A stretch of 64,000 bases of DNA from Enterococcus sp. BWB1-3 (GTDB taxonomy: Bacteria > Bacillota > Bacilli > Lactobacillales > Enterococcaceae), in assembly GCF_016745275.1 (NCBI RefSeq), contig NZ_JADOEP010000012.1, positions 57,159 to 121,158 of the forward strand, read 5' to 3'. How positions within the stretch are numbered: the first letter of the stretch is position 1; each line of letters starts with the position of its first letter. This document shows, in pieces, positions 43,199 through 53,239 of the stretch. Below the pieces are notes generated by a model that saw only the letters and a program-made list of their open reading frames with translations, was not told where the DNA came from and made no database searches. The translations under genes and the position numbers were made by a program.

Positions 43199-45749
43199 TT
43201 AGTGGCTTTTCTTTTCTCTGACAGGTGCGTTATCAATTATTAGCAAAGCAATCATTGCATAGAGAAGTGAACTCTTTCGAGAGTAAAGCGTATACCGAGG
43301 GCTCCATTCAGATGCAAACTTGTCTTTATAGGCTTTTAGTCCCTGAAAGGAGTAAAAAGTTGAACCAAATTCGTAAACCAGAAATGCGATTCGTTCTTGA
43401 AAAAAGCTTTTTTTGGATGTACCAACATTGGCCAGCGGAGCCATTCCCATATTGAAAACGGAGACTCCGTTTTCTTTCATGTAATTAAAGATGGAGATGA
43501 AAAGAAAATCCATTACACCCGGCGGAGCCTCCTTTTTATAACGCATAAGATCGATTGTGCCTTCCTCTTTTGTGTATGTAGGCATAATATTAGCGAATGC
43601 AAGAATTTCATTTCGTTGGTTTTTAACTATTGCAATTTCTGACATCTGTAAATATTCTTCCGAGAAAAAACCTAGTGAGAAACCTTTTTCTTTTCGATTT
43701 CCCAACCATTCATTTGAAATGAGTCTTAATTCATGCATTACTTCTGGCAAGTAAGGAGGGGAGAGTATTTCAAATGTATACTTTTCTTTTTCAAACCTAT
43801 TCATAATTGCTCGGTCCCCGCGTCTCTTTTTACCGGATAAAGTGAAATCCCCCAGCGAAACATATGCTTCTTCACCCATCTTGATAAAATCATAACCGAA
43901 CGAATGAAGAGTCAGAACAATGGGTGCCGATACTTCGTAAAACACTGGCAGATAGCCCCAGTAGTCGCATTCTTGGATGAATTCTGCGATTGCAGATGCA
44001 AAATCTTCCTTTTTTCCCGAAGGATCTCCCATTACGATACATTTGTCATTTAATGTTTTAAACTGTAAAAAAACAGTTGAAATTCCGGTGTTGTCTGTAT
44101 AAACATACATATTTTTGTCGTTAAGAAAAACTAGTTGGCTGTTCGCATTTCCGCCGAAGTGATTCAATATATTTTTCGCATTCTCAATGTTTAAAGGCTC
44201 GCCCATAATTCGCTGTTCACCTTTCAGATAACGAATAAAGAGAAAGGTAAATAAGGCAATGAGAATAATAGCAAGTAATCTGGAAAACCAGATTTTTTCT
44301 GAAGGGAACAAAAAGAATGAGATAAAATGTTTTTTGTGATGAGGAAAACTTGGAAGATTATAAACCCCAATAATAATATAAAGCAACGTTAAAACAGTAA
44401 AAATAATTCCATCCACTGTTATCATTTCCCATGAGTATACCAGCTGTTTGCGATACAGCTCATCTTTTGAAAAAATGACAAAAATCAGCAACAGTATAAG
44501 AAGGATAAGTACTCCTAGATTAAAATTTTTTACACTTGAATAAGCCAGTGTGATTGAAATCAGCCCAATCGCAGGAGCATATGCCCGTTCTACTTGGGCA
44601 GCAATCCCTCGTCCCATAATAACCAAGGCAAATCCTAAAAGAAGAGTCGGAAACTGAGTGAATAAGTGTGAAGACCAAGGATTCAGCCTGCTTAACCAGT
44701 GTATTTGGTTGAATGCTTCTGGAACAGTAGCAGAGAGGACAACCATGATACCTGAGAAGTACATTAAAAAAACTAATAACTTATGGCTGATTTCTCTGGA
44801 AAGCTCTGTAGGGATTCCCGAAAAACGTTCGTTTAAATTTTTTCCCAAGTTTTTTATCAGGAGAAAAATGCCAATGGAAAAGGGAACAATATAGTAGAAC
44901 AGTCGAAACAGCAGCAGCCAGACGATGACCGTTTCTCTTGGAATTCCCAGTGAAGGCAGGCCTAAAATGATCATCACATCAAAGCTTCCCAGCCCACCAG
45001 GGATCATGGAACTCATTCCCATGATTGAAGCTGCAACGTAAAGAGGAATGACTTGTAAAGGATGGAAGGAAGCATTCATTAAAATACCAATCAGAAGAAA
45101 GAAGCTGAGCACACCTGTCCATTCAAAAAAAGAAATTAAAATTAACTGCAGTCTTGCAGAAATGGAAATATTTCCAATGTAGTGGTCCTTTTTTATACTT
45201 GTTATTAAGAGAACCAGCGGAAAATATAAACTTCCTATAATGAGCCAAATCAAATATTGCTGCAGGTACAGATTTTGTTTTCCAAAAAAAAACAAGTAAA
45301 AAAGAAAGAAAGCTCCAAATGGACAAGCCGGATAACAAAAAAATAACAATTTTAGATAATGATTGAGCAACTTTCTTGCCGGAGTTTTTTTTCCTGAAAA
45401 AAGCCGTTCGCAACCCAATATTGATAATACCGCCGAATCCAGCAATATTGTTGATGGAATTAATCATCCAGCTGGTTTCCAGCAAATAGGAAGGTTTCAT
45501 TTTATTCTGCAGCATGCGGTTGAGCGTAATATCATAACCAAACATTGGAATAACTGCTGCTAATCCGACAATCAGCATGATAACAATTTTCCAGACTGGA
45601 ATAGACTGAAAGATTTCTTCCAGCTGGTTGAATGAGATGGTTTTGCTGATGCTCAGCAACTCTCCTGCAACGATGATTAAAACAGAGAAAATAAAGAGTG
45701 TCTTAAGAAGAGCAGTTTGCTTTTTTACCCGCATTACAATTTTTTTCAT
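43199..45749 (-). pseudogene. mprF: mprF, phosphatidylglycerol lysyltransferase/flippase, frameshifted in a homopolymer
   Basis: MprF transfers an amino acid, usually lysine, to phosphatidylglycerol and flips it outward, lowering susceptibility to cationic peptides and daptomycin. The N-terminal frame (from 45749) has membrane helices such as LFIFSVLIIVAGELL and NINNIAGFGGIINIGLR-like sequence. The rest, in another frame, has further helices and the cytosolic synthase domain (GDPSGKKEDFASAI, DRAIMNRFEKEKY, GFSLGFFSEEYLQ, FNMGMAPLAN). The switch lies at a run of nine A (45284-45292). Eight A would restore LLVFFGKQNL and an 849-residue protein. It may be a read error, phase variation or true loss. 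Gene order: hydrolase, 4 bases, mprF. Confidence 0.85.
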
Positions 45750-45753
45750 ATCA

Positions 45754-46476
45754 TCACCTGTTCTCCAATAAGAATGTTAGAATACTTTGATTAAAAAGCA
45801 GAGGATTTTTTTTTGCAAATAGATGTCCCTGACCGGAAACAAGCACAAAAGAGGAATCTGGTATTTCTTCTGCGATGTAGAGTGAGTGGCTGAGCTTGAT
45901 AATATCTTGTTTTCCGACGATGACCAGCGTCTTTGCAGAAATGTGCTGCAGGTCCTCTGTAGTAATACCTGTATCTTTTAGCATCAATTTTGTTCGCTCC
46001 TTGTACTGCTTCCATTTTTGACTGAAAAGTCCCAGAAAGGAATAAAATGAATACTCGGCATGTATTCCCAGTTGTGTAAGAAAAGATAGACCTTCACTAC
46101 TTGTGTTTCCGGCATTCAGAATTAATTTATTTACTTTATTTGGATACTTTGAGGCAAAAACCATTGCAGCATTTGCCCCATCGCTAAAACCTAGAATATT
46201 CAGAAAGTGAATCTTTTCTTTTACTGTGATAAGATAAATATCATCAGAAAGTAAGTCGAATGAAAAAAACTTTTGAGTGTTCGTGGATTTTCCGTGACCA
46301 CGAAAATCGATGGTATACACTTTAAAATATTGGCTGAAAACGGGAACCTGATGCTTAAAGTAATCACTGCTCCCTCCATTTCCGTGGAGAAGAAACAAAG
46401 GGAAACCGGAACCGCTGACCTCATAGAAAATTTTACTGCCGTCAGGAGTTAAAATGGATTTCTTTTCAATTGTCAT
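45754..46476 (-). CDS. alpha/beta hydrolase fold protein
   Basis: A 240-residue hydrolase with HGNGGSSDYF (oxyanion loop, near residue 30), DFRGHGKS, the nucleophile elbow GFSDGAN near 95, TLVIVGKQDIIKLSH with the acid, and the final GQGHLF histidine. These complete a Ser-Asp-His triad. I start at 46476, with AGGTGAT six bases upstream; ATG 46494 has no such site. Cotranscribed with mprF, four bases apart. The product may be an esterase or a lipase-like enzyme; substrate unknown. In several Gram-positives a hydrolase next to an aminoacyl-lipid synthase removes the amino acid from the lipid, a testable idea here. Confidence 0.82.
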   Translation of the reverse strand: MTIEKKSILTPDGSKIFYEVSGSGFPLFLLHGNGGSSDYFKHQVPVFSQYFKVYTIDFRGHGKSTNTQKFFSFDLLSDDIYLITVKEKIHFLNILGFSDGANAAMVFASKYPNKVNKLILNAGNTSSEGLSFLTQLGIHAEYSFYSFLGLFSQKWKQYKERTKLMLKDTGITTEDLQHISAKTLVIVGKQDIIKLSHSLYIAEEIPDSSFVLVSGQGHLFAKKNPLLFNQSILTFLLENR

Positions 46477-46647
46477 GTTATCATCACCTATCATTGCCAG
46501 TATAGTCTGTTCCTGAGGAATTTAAAAATAATAAGCCAGAAACTAATTAGTTTTTTTAAAGAATCATCTTTCAAGGAGCTATTTATAAAAGAGTAAAGTA
46601 TGATAGATAATATTTCTCTTATGTTTGGAGGACTTAATTTATAGAAT

Positions 46648-47253
46648 ATGAAAATCATAAAAAAATTGGGTGTTTTTTTCTTACTGCTGATAACGATCAC
46701 AGTCATTATTTTAGGCTATAAGATTCGAGAAAACGTGCAGCAGGTTGCACAGTATGAGGAACAGGTTGAACTTGCAGCTGAACAAATGGGGATTCCAGAA
46801 TATAAGCAGTTGATTTTGGCCATAATCTATACAGAGTCAAAAGGCCGCTCTGTTGATTTGATGCAAAGCAGTGAAAGTGTCTACGGCCAGCAGTCAGTAA
46901 TTGATAATCCAGAGGAAAGCATTGAATACGGCGTGAAATTTCTTGCTGAAGCCATTCAACAAAATAGAGAGGCGGGAAATGATTTATGGACCGCTGTCCA
47001 GGCTTATAATTATGGTTTGGAATACATTCGATTTGTAAAGGAACGCGGAGGTAAGAATACAATGGCTTTATCTGAAGAGTATTCAAGGGAATTTCTATCG
47101 CCTTTACTAGGAAATGAAAATGAAGAAACCTATCGCTACTATCGTTTGCAGTCAATTATTCACAACGGTGGATTTCTTTATAGGAATGGCGGGAACATGT
47201 TTTATGCAGATATTGTTAAAATGAATCAAAACTTTATCCACTGGTTCAGCTGA
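46648..47253 (+). CDS. lysozyme-like cell wall hydrolase (Pvaa/CwlT lysozyme family)
   Basis: One N-terminal membrane anchor (LGVFFLLLITITVIILGY) and an extracellular lysozyme-like domain with the catalytic glutamate in LAIIYTESKGRSVDLMQSS near residue 62, and SIEYGVKFLAEAIQ and TAVQAYNYGLEYIRFV further on. It belongs to the family of lytic transglycosylase-like proteins including the pneumococcal vaccine antigen A domain and CwlT N-domains, 201 aa. Single gene preceded by GGAGG 15 bases away, so the ribosome binding site is somewhat far. Probably cuts peptidoglycan for growth or secretion. Confidence 0.85.
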   Translation: MKIIKKLGVFFLLLITITVIILGYKIRENVQQVAQYEEQVELAAEQMGIPEYKQLILAIIYTESKGRSVDLMQSSESVYGQQSVIDNPEESIEYGVKFLAEAIQQNREAGNDLWTAVQAYNYGLEYIRFVKERGGKNTMALSEEYSREFLSPLLGNENEETYRYYRLQSIIHNGGFLYRNGGNMFYADIVKMNQNFIHWFS

Positions 47254-47428
47254 CCAGTGGAGCAGGTATTATAGAACGAATGTTGTTCACAAAAAGAATC
47301 AGCTCATTTAAATTCTAAAGAATAAATCCTCAAGGATTATTTTTGGGGATTTTCTTGCAGTTCTTTCTTTGAACAAGTAAACTAAAGAGGATGTGTTTTT
47401 TAGCAATGAGTAGGAAAGTAGGGATTTT

Positions 47429-49771
47429 GTGTCACTAGATCAATTTGAAATGAAAAAAGGGTTGAGTTCTCAGGGAGTTGAGAGCAGGAAACAGCAAGGG
47501 CTTCAAAATGATTATGAAGAAAATGTAGCAAAAACTACCAAAGATATTATCTATGACAATGTCATGACACTATTTAATTTTTTAAATTTCGGGATTGCAC
47601 TTTGTTTACTTGCAGTGGGCGCATATTCCAATCTGGCTTTTTTAGCCATTATTTTAGTCAACATGACCATGGGTATTTATCAGGAAATACATGCACGTAA
47701 TTTAGTTCAAAAACTTTCTATTGTGGCGAAAGAAAATGTCACAGTTATTCGGGATGGCAAACGACAGTCAATCAGTACAAAAGAACTAGTTATGGACGAT
47801 GTTGTTCTTATTTCTGCGGGAGAACAAGTGCCGTCTGATATGAAAGTAATTGATGGAAAAGCAGAAGCTAATGAAGCCTTACTGACAGGTGAATCTGATT
47901 TAATCGAGAAAACGGATGGAGATGTGCTGTTATCCGGAAGTTTTTTATCAAGCGGACAAGTCTATGCGCAGGTTATTCACGTAGGTGCTGATAATTATGC
48001 CGTTAAAATCACTTCAGAAGCGAAAGTACATAAACCTATTCGTTCAGAGCTGATTCAGTCAATTCGCAAAGTATCAAAATTCACCAGTTTTGTTATTATT
48101 CCATTGGGAATTATTTTATTTATCGAAGGCTATTTTATTCGAGAGTCTGGAATGAAAGGGTCTGTTGTTGCTTCTGCTGCAGCATTGTTGGGGATGCTGC
48201 CAAAAGGGCTGGTTCTGCTGATAAGTATTGCTTTAACTACCGGTGTTATTAAACTGGCAAAAAAACGGATTTTGGTTCAGGATATGTATGCTGTGGAAAC
48301 ACTGGCACACGTAGATACCCTGTGTCTGGATAAAACAGGAACAATCACTGAAGGGAAAATGAGTGTCCAAAAAGTTGCAATTTTGCATTCAACATTTAGT
48401 GACAGTTTTCCATTGATTATTGGCAGTTATCTGGCTGAAAGTACAGACAACAATATTACTATGCAGGCAATTCGCAATCATTTTGAGATATCCAATCGAT
48501 ATGGTGCAGTAAAAACACTGCCCTTCTCATCGGAAAAAAAATGGGGAGCTGTTCAGTTTAATGAGATAGGAATTGTTGCACTTGGGGCACCGGAGAAACT
48601 ATTTCCAAAAGATCGTCTGCCAAAAGAAGTTTTTGAAGCTCAGGAACAAGGCTACCGCACATTAATGATGGGAATTTCTCCTGATGGTGTTTTAAATGAC
48701 AATGGTGAATTGCCGCCGTTGGAACCCTTGGCGCTATTTGAGATTGACGATCCGATTCGTCAGAACGCAAATGAAACCTTGGCCTATCTTCGTGAAGAGG
48801 GGGTAGATTTAAAAGTAATTTCAGGAGACAACCCGATTACAGTTTCCAATATTGCACGGCGTGCCGGACTGCACGGTTATGAGTCATATGTGGATTTATC
48901 AACTAAAAAGACAGAAGAAGAGGTCCGACGAGCTGTTCATGAATATACCATTTTCGGTAGAGTTTCTCCTCAGCAAAAGCGGACGATTGTAAGGGAATTA
49001 AAAGCGAATGATCATGTCGTCGCCATGACTGGGGACGGAGTAAATGATGTTTTGGCTTTGCGTGAGGCTGATTGCAGTATTGCCATGGCAGAAGGGGACG
49101 GGGCAACTCGACAAATTTCTAATTTGGTACTGTTGGATTCTGACTTCACTACACTGCCGGACGTGCTATTTGAAGGACGCCGTGTAGTGAACAATGTAAC
49201 CAGAGTTGCCAGCGTCTTCTTTATCAAAACCATTTATTCACTGATTTTATCAGTTATTTGTGCATTAACGACAATTGCTTTTCCCTTTATCCCTATACAA
49301 ATCACTTTGATTGATTTGGCAATCGAAGGGTATCCGGCATTTTTCCTGTCTTTTGAAGGGGATAAAAGAAAAATTAATGGTAAATTTCTACCTACTTCGC
49401 TTAGGAATGCCTCGGTGAATGCAGTTCTTGTTGTTATCAATGTTGTTGCTGTTTATCTGATTGCTCAAAATCAGGGAATTAATCAATTGGATACGACTAC
49501 ATTGATGTATTATTTGTTAATTGGAATTAGCTGTATGGCGGTGGTTCGAGCATGTTTACCATTAAATCGCTTACGAATTTTCTTAATTGTTACAACCATT
49601 TGCGGAATTTATGTAGCTGCGATGCTGTTTCACCATATTTTGGAGGTTGGCTTCTTAACAAGTACTACTTTGCCGATCTTTATTGTTATGATGGTTCTAA
49701 ATATTATCGTTCGTACGATGATTGGGCTGTACACAATGAAGAAAAACGGCTTAACCGTAAAAGATTTGTAG
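47429..49771 (+). CDS. cation-translocating P-type ATPase (P2-like, CtpE/Exp7 family)
   Basis: A 780-residue membrane pump. Visible: actuator LLTGESDLIEK, TM4 motif LGMLPKGLVLL, phosphorylation site CLDKTGTITEGKM near residue 293, KVISGDNPITVSNIARRAG, hinge MTGDGVNDVLALREADCSIAM near 535, and six hydrophobic C-terminal helices. It lacks the P1B metal motifs, and the sequence resembles the CtpE/Exp7 group, for which calcium has been proposed. The initiator is GTG (47429) after GTAGGGA. It precedes dnaG in the same direction, an order I remember from Enterococcus faecalis. The ion is not fixed by sequence. Confidence 0.85.
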   Translation: MSLDQFEMKKGLSSQGVESRKQQGLQNDYEENVAKTTKDIIYDNVMTLFNFLNFGIALCLLAVGAYSNLAFLAIILVNMTMGIYQEIHARNLVQKLSIVAKENVTVIRDGKRQSISTKELVMDDVVLISAGEQVPSDMKVIDGKAEANEALLTGESDLIEKTDGDVLLSGSFLSSGQVYAQVIHVGADNYAVKITSEAKVHKPIRSELIQSIRKVSKFTSFVIIPLGIILFIEGYFIRESGMKGSVVASAAALLGMLPKGLVLLISIALTTGVIKLAKKRILVQDMYAVETLAHVDTLCLDKTGTITEGKMSVQKVAILHSTFSDSFPLIIGSYLAESTDNNITMQAIRNHFEISNRYGAVKTLPFSSEKKWGAVQFNEIGIVALGAPEKLFPKDRLPKEVFEAQEQGYRTLMMGISPDGVLNDNGELPPLEPLALFEIDDPIRQNANETLAYLREEGVDLKVISGDNPITVSNIARRAGLHGYESYVDLSTKKTEEEVRRAVHEYTIFGRVSPQQKRTIVRELKANDHVVAMTGDGVNDVLALREADCSIAMAEGDGATRQISNLVLLDSDFTTLPDVLFEGRRVVNNVTRVASVFFIKTIYSLILSVICALTTIAFPFIPIQITLIDLAIEGYPAFFLSFEGDKRKINGKFLPTSLRNASVNAVLVVINVVAVYLIAQNQGINQLDTTTLMYYLLIGISCMAVVRACLPLNRLRIFLIVTTICGIYVAAMLFHHILEVGFLTSTTLPIFIVMMVLNIIVRTMIGLYTMKKNGLTVKDL

Positions 49772-49968
49772 TTCGAAGGTATAGAAGGTAAAGAAAATCC
49801 CTTGTTTTACAGAATTACGAAGGCGCTAAATACTTGAAATAAAAGAATTTTGTGATACAATGAATGATGTGTAACTGTGTCATTTTAAGACGTACTGAAA
49901 AAAGATCAGTGCGTCTTTTTACCGACTATTCACATGAAGATGTTTTTCTGTTCTTGGAGGTGAGGAAC

Positions 49969-51843
49969 ATGGCACAAAGAATACCTCAGGAAGTAATTGA
50001 TGAGGTAAGACAGCGTACAAATATTGTTGAGATTGTAGGACAGTATGTCCAACTGAAGAAATCCGGTAAGAGCTACATGGGCCTATGTCCGTTTCATGAG
50101 GAACGCTCACCTTCATTCTCAGTTGCAGAGGATAAACAAATTTACCATTGCTTTGGCTGTGGAAAAGGCGGATCTGTTTTTAACTTTATACAGGAAATTG
50201 AGGGTGTTAGTTTTCCGGAAGCTGTACAGAAAATTGCAGACATGGAACAAATTCCGCTGCAGATTGATTTATCTGAACATATCGAAGGAAATGTGCAGGA
50301 CAGAGATCCGCAACGTCGCCAGCTTTTAGAATTACATACAAAAGCAGCTGCGTTGTATCATCATGTTTTGTTGAATACCCAAATTGGCGAACCTGCATTG
50401 AACTACTTGTTGGAACGGGGACTGACTAAAGAAATCATTGAAGAATTTCAGATTGGTTTTGCTCCTCAAAAAAGAGACTTTCTCAGTCAGGTTTTTTCAA
50501 ATGAAAAAATTTCCGACTCGCTTTTTCAGGAAACAGGATTGTTTATTCAGCGGGAAAGCGGCGAGTTTTTAGATCGGTTTTATCAAAGGATTATGTTCCC
50601 AATCTCTGATGCAAAAGGAAAGATTATTGCATTTTCAGGAAGATTGTTGCAGACAGAGGATTTTTCCGGTGAGGATATGCCTAAATATCTGAACAGTCCG
50701 GAAACGAAGCTGTTTAATAAACGGGAAACTTTGTTTAACTTTAATCTTGCAAGAAAAGAGATTCGAAAAGAAAATACGGTCTTCCTGTTCGAAGGATTTA
50801 TGGATGTAATTGCTGCGTGGCAGTCAGGGATAAAAAGCGGTGTAGCCTCTATGGGGACCAGTTTAACGAATGAGCAGATTAGACAGCTTGAACGTGCTGC
50901 CGGAGAGCTTGTGCTGTGTTATGATGGTGACAAGGCGGGAATAGAAGCAACAAATCGTGCAGTGTCTCTTTTAAGTGAGCACAGCAGATTCCAATTAAGT
51001 ATTGTAAATATTCCGGAAAAACTTGACCCAGATGATTATCTGCGAAAATATGGTCCGGAGGCTTTTAAAGAGTTGGCTCTTCATGGAAGAGAAACAGTTG
51101 TTTCATTTAAAATGCGTTATCACAAGCTGACTCGTAATATGAACAATGAAAAAGAGCAGCTTGATTATGTAAATACAATGCTTATGGAATTATCCTCCGT
51201 GGATTCTCCGCTGGAAAAGGATCGTTATCTGAACCAGCTGGCTGAGGAATTTCATCTTTCCATTCACAGTTTGGAAGAACAGCTTCGGCTGATAGAAGCA
51301 GAGAAGCGGCACTCATCCCGTGAGAAGAGACAACAGCAGTCAGCACAAAACTTTGACGAGTCTTTTCCAATTATGGATGAGACGGCAGCACCAGCTCCAA
51401 CGAAAAAAAAACTTTCTCGAGTGGAAAAAGCAGAGCGGATGCTGCTGTACCGGATCATGAACGAAGGAAATATTCGAGCTGCGCTTCAGCAAAACGAAGC
51501 GTTCTCATTCGTGCATACAAGCTATCAGGAATTGTATTTGCTGATTGACAGTTTTTTGTCAACTTATCCTGAGTTTGTGCTCGCTCAGTTTTTAGAATAC
51601 CTGCAGCAGGAAGAGTTGCGCAATCTGGTTATTGATATTTCCTATCAGGAACTGTCTGAAGAAGGATCTGAAAGGGAACTGGAAGATCTGTTGAAAGTGA
51701 TTGAAAACTCAGTGATTGATCTGGAAATTCAACAGAAGAATTTTGAAAAACAGGAAGCATTGCATATGGGAAATAGAACCCGAGTGGATGAATTGTCACT
51801 GGAATTAATTAAACTGGCGCAAAAAAGACAAAAAACCAGATAA
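49969..51843 (+). CDS. dnaG: DNA primase
   Basis: Synthesises RNA primers at the replication fork. The CHC2 zinc finger lies near residues 38-64 (CPFHEERSPSF, YHCFGCGKGG), followed by the TOPRIM catalytic core with VFLFEGFMDVIAAW, ASMGTSLTNEQI, LVLCYDGDKAGIEA and the C-terminal DnaB-interacting helical domain. I start at ATG 49969 with GGAGGTGAGG upstream; the longer frame from 49864 overlaps the likely promoter. Length 624 aa is normal. Followed by rpoD, the usual arrangement of the macromolecular synthesis operon. Confidence 0.96.
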   Translation: MAQRIPQEVIDEVRQRTNIVEIVGQYVQLKKSGKSYMGLCPFHEERSPSFSVAEDKQIYHCFGCGKGGSVFNFIQEIEGVSFPEAVQKIADMEQIPLQIDLSEHIEGNVQDRDPQRRQLLELHTKAAALYHHVLLNTQIGEPALNYLLERGLTKEIIEEFQIGFAPQKRDFLSQVFSNEKISDSLFQETGLFIQRESGEFLDRFYQRIMFPISDAKGKIIAFSGRLLQTEDFSGEDMPKYLNSPETKLFNKRETLFNFNLARKEIRKENTVFLFEGFMDVIAAWQSGIKSGVASMGTSLTNEQIRQLERAAGELVLCYDGDKAGIEATNRAVSLLSEHSRFQLSIVNIPEKLDPDDYLRKYGPEAFKELALHGRETVVSFKMRYHKLTRNMNNEKEQLDYVNTMLMELSSVDSPLEKDRYLNQLAEEFHLSIHSLEEQLRLIEAEKRHSSREKRQQQSAQNFDESFPIMDETAAPAPTKKKLSRVEKAERMLLYRIMNEGNIRAALQQNEAFSFVHTSYQELYLLIDSFLSTYPEFVLAQFLEYLQQEELRNLVIDISYQELSEEGSERELEDLLKVIENSVIDLEIQQKNFEKQEALHMGNRTRVDELSLELIKLAQKRQKTR

Positions 51844-51924
51844 TTTAAATAGAAAATGATTAACAAACCAACAGCAAATGTTATATAATAACTAAGTATG
51901 TAAAAATGTAGGGGGCCTTCTTTC

Positions 51925-53031
51925 ATGGAAAAAGAAACAGAAAAAAAATACGCAGCGGCCGTTGCAAAATTCATTAAAGAAAAGAAGCCGAAAGGCACAG
52001 CTTTTTATGACGACTTGTCAAATACGCTTGCAACACCTTTTACACTGAATGCAGATGAAATGGAAAAACTGATTCAAAAAGTTGAAGATGCAGGGATAAG
52101 TGTAGTGGATGAAAATGGCGACCCAAGTGAACACAGTTTGAAAAAAGACGAAAAAGAAGCGACCAAAGCTCAAATGGAAGATTTATCTGCCCCAACAGGA
52201 GTTAAAATCAACGATCCGGTACGTATGTATCTGAAAGAGATCGGGCGTGTTCAATTACTGACTGCTGAAGAAGAAGTAGAGTTGGCGTTGAAAATAGAAG
52301 AAGGCGATCAGGAAGCAAAACAACGCTTGGCAGAGGCTAACTTGCGTTTGGTAGTTTCCATTGCTAAACGTTATGTCGGACGCGGTATGCAGTTCCTTGA
52401 TTTAATTCAAGAAGGAAATATGGGATTGATGAAAGCTGTAGAAAAATTTGACTATCGCAAGGGGTTTAAATTTTCTACTTATGCAACCTGGTGGATTCGT
52501 CAGGCAATTACTCGTGCAATTGCTGACCAGGCAAGAACAATCCGAATTCCGGTTCATATGGTTGAAACGATTAATAAACTGATCCGAATTCAGCGTCAGC
52601 TCCTTCAGGATTTGGGAAGAGAACCAACACCGGAAGAAATCGGTGCTGAGATGGATCTTCCAACAGAGAAAGTTCGTGAGATTTTGAAAATTGCTCAGGA
52701 ACCAGTATCACTTGAAACGCCTATTGGTGAAGAAGATGATTCTCATCTGGGTGATTTCATCGAAGACCAGGATGCAACCAGCCCAGCTGAGCATGCTGCT
52801 TATGAGCTTCTAAAGGAACAATTGGAAGATGTTTTGGACACCTTGACTGACCGGGAAGAAAATGTTCTTCGTCTTCGCTTTGGTCTTGACGACGGTCGTA
52901 CAAGGACACTGGAAGAGGTTGGGAAAGTATTTGGTGTAACAAGAGAACGGATTCGTCAGATTGAGGCAAAAGCATTGCGGAAATTAAGGCATCCGTCACG
53001 TTCAAAACAACTGAAAGATTTCTTGGAATAA
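51925..53031 (+). CDS. rpoD: primary sigma factor SigA/RpoD
   Basis: Housekeeping sigma factor. The product has region 1.1 in a reduced form, region 1.2-2 ([55 protein letters not shown]), region 3 ([11 protein letters not shown]) and region 4 ([26 protein letters not shown] ... [13 protein letters not shown]). Length, 368 aa, is that of Firmicutes SigA. Follows dnaG after 81 bases; a strong terminator lies downstream. Confidence 0.97.
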   Translation: MEKETEKKYAAAVAKFIKEKKPKGTAFYDDLSNTLATPFTLNADEMEKLIQKVEDAGISVVDENGDPSEHSLKKDEKEATKAQMEDLSAPTGVKINDPVRMYLKEIGRVQLLTAEEEVELALKIEEGDQEAKQRLAEANLRLVVSIAKRYVGRGMQFLDLIQEGNMGLMKAVEKFDYRKGFKFSTYATWWIRQAITRAIADQARTIRIPVHMVETINKLIRIQRQLLQDLGREPTPEEIGAEMDLPTEKVREILKIAQEPVSLETPIGEEDDSHLGDFIEDQDATSPAEHAAYELLKEQLEDVLDTLTDREENVLRLRFGLDDGRTRTLEEVGKVFGVTRERIRQIEAKALRKLRHPSRSKQLKDFLE

Positions 53032-53091
53032 AAAAGATTTTGAAAACAGTTCTGACTTGAAACTGCTCAAGTGAATGAGTCATTTCTATTT

Positions 53092-53129
53092 AACAGCTCT
53101 TTTCGAAGCATACGAAAAGAGCTGTTTTT
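53092..53129 (+). terminator. terminator after rpoD
   Basis: AACAGCTCTTTTCG with its complement CGAAAAGAGCTGTT around a seven-base loop, followed by T-run. A 14-bp perfect stem. Confidence 0.93.
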
Positions 53130-53239
53130 CAAAATGTTTTAATAAAACTTAACATAAAAGTTAACTTGTACATATTGGAACAACACGCATTTTGTGATAG
53201 ATTAGATTTACTTGGTAGAGTAGAATGTGAGGCGAAAAA

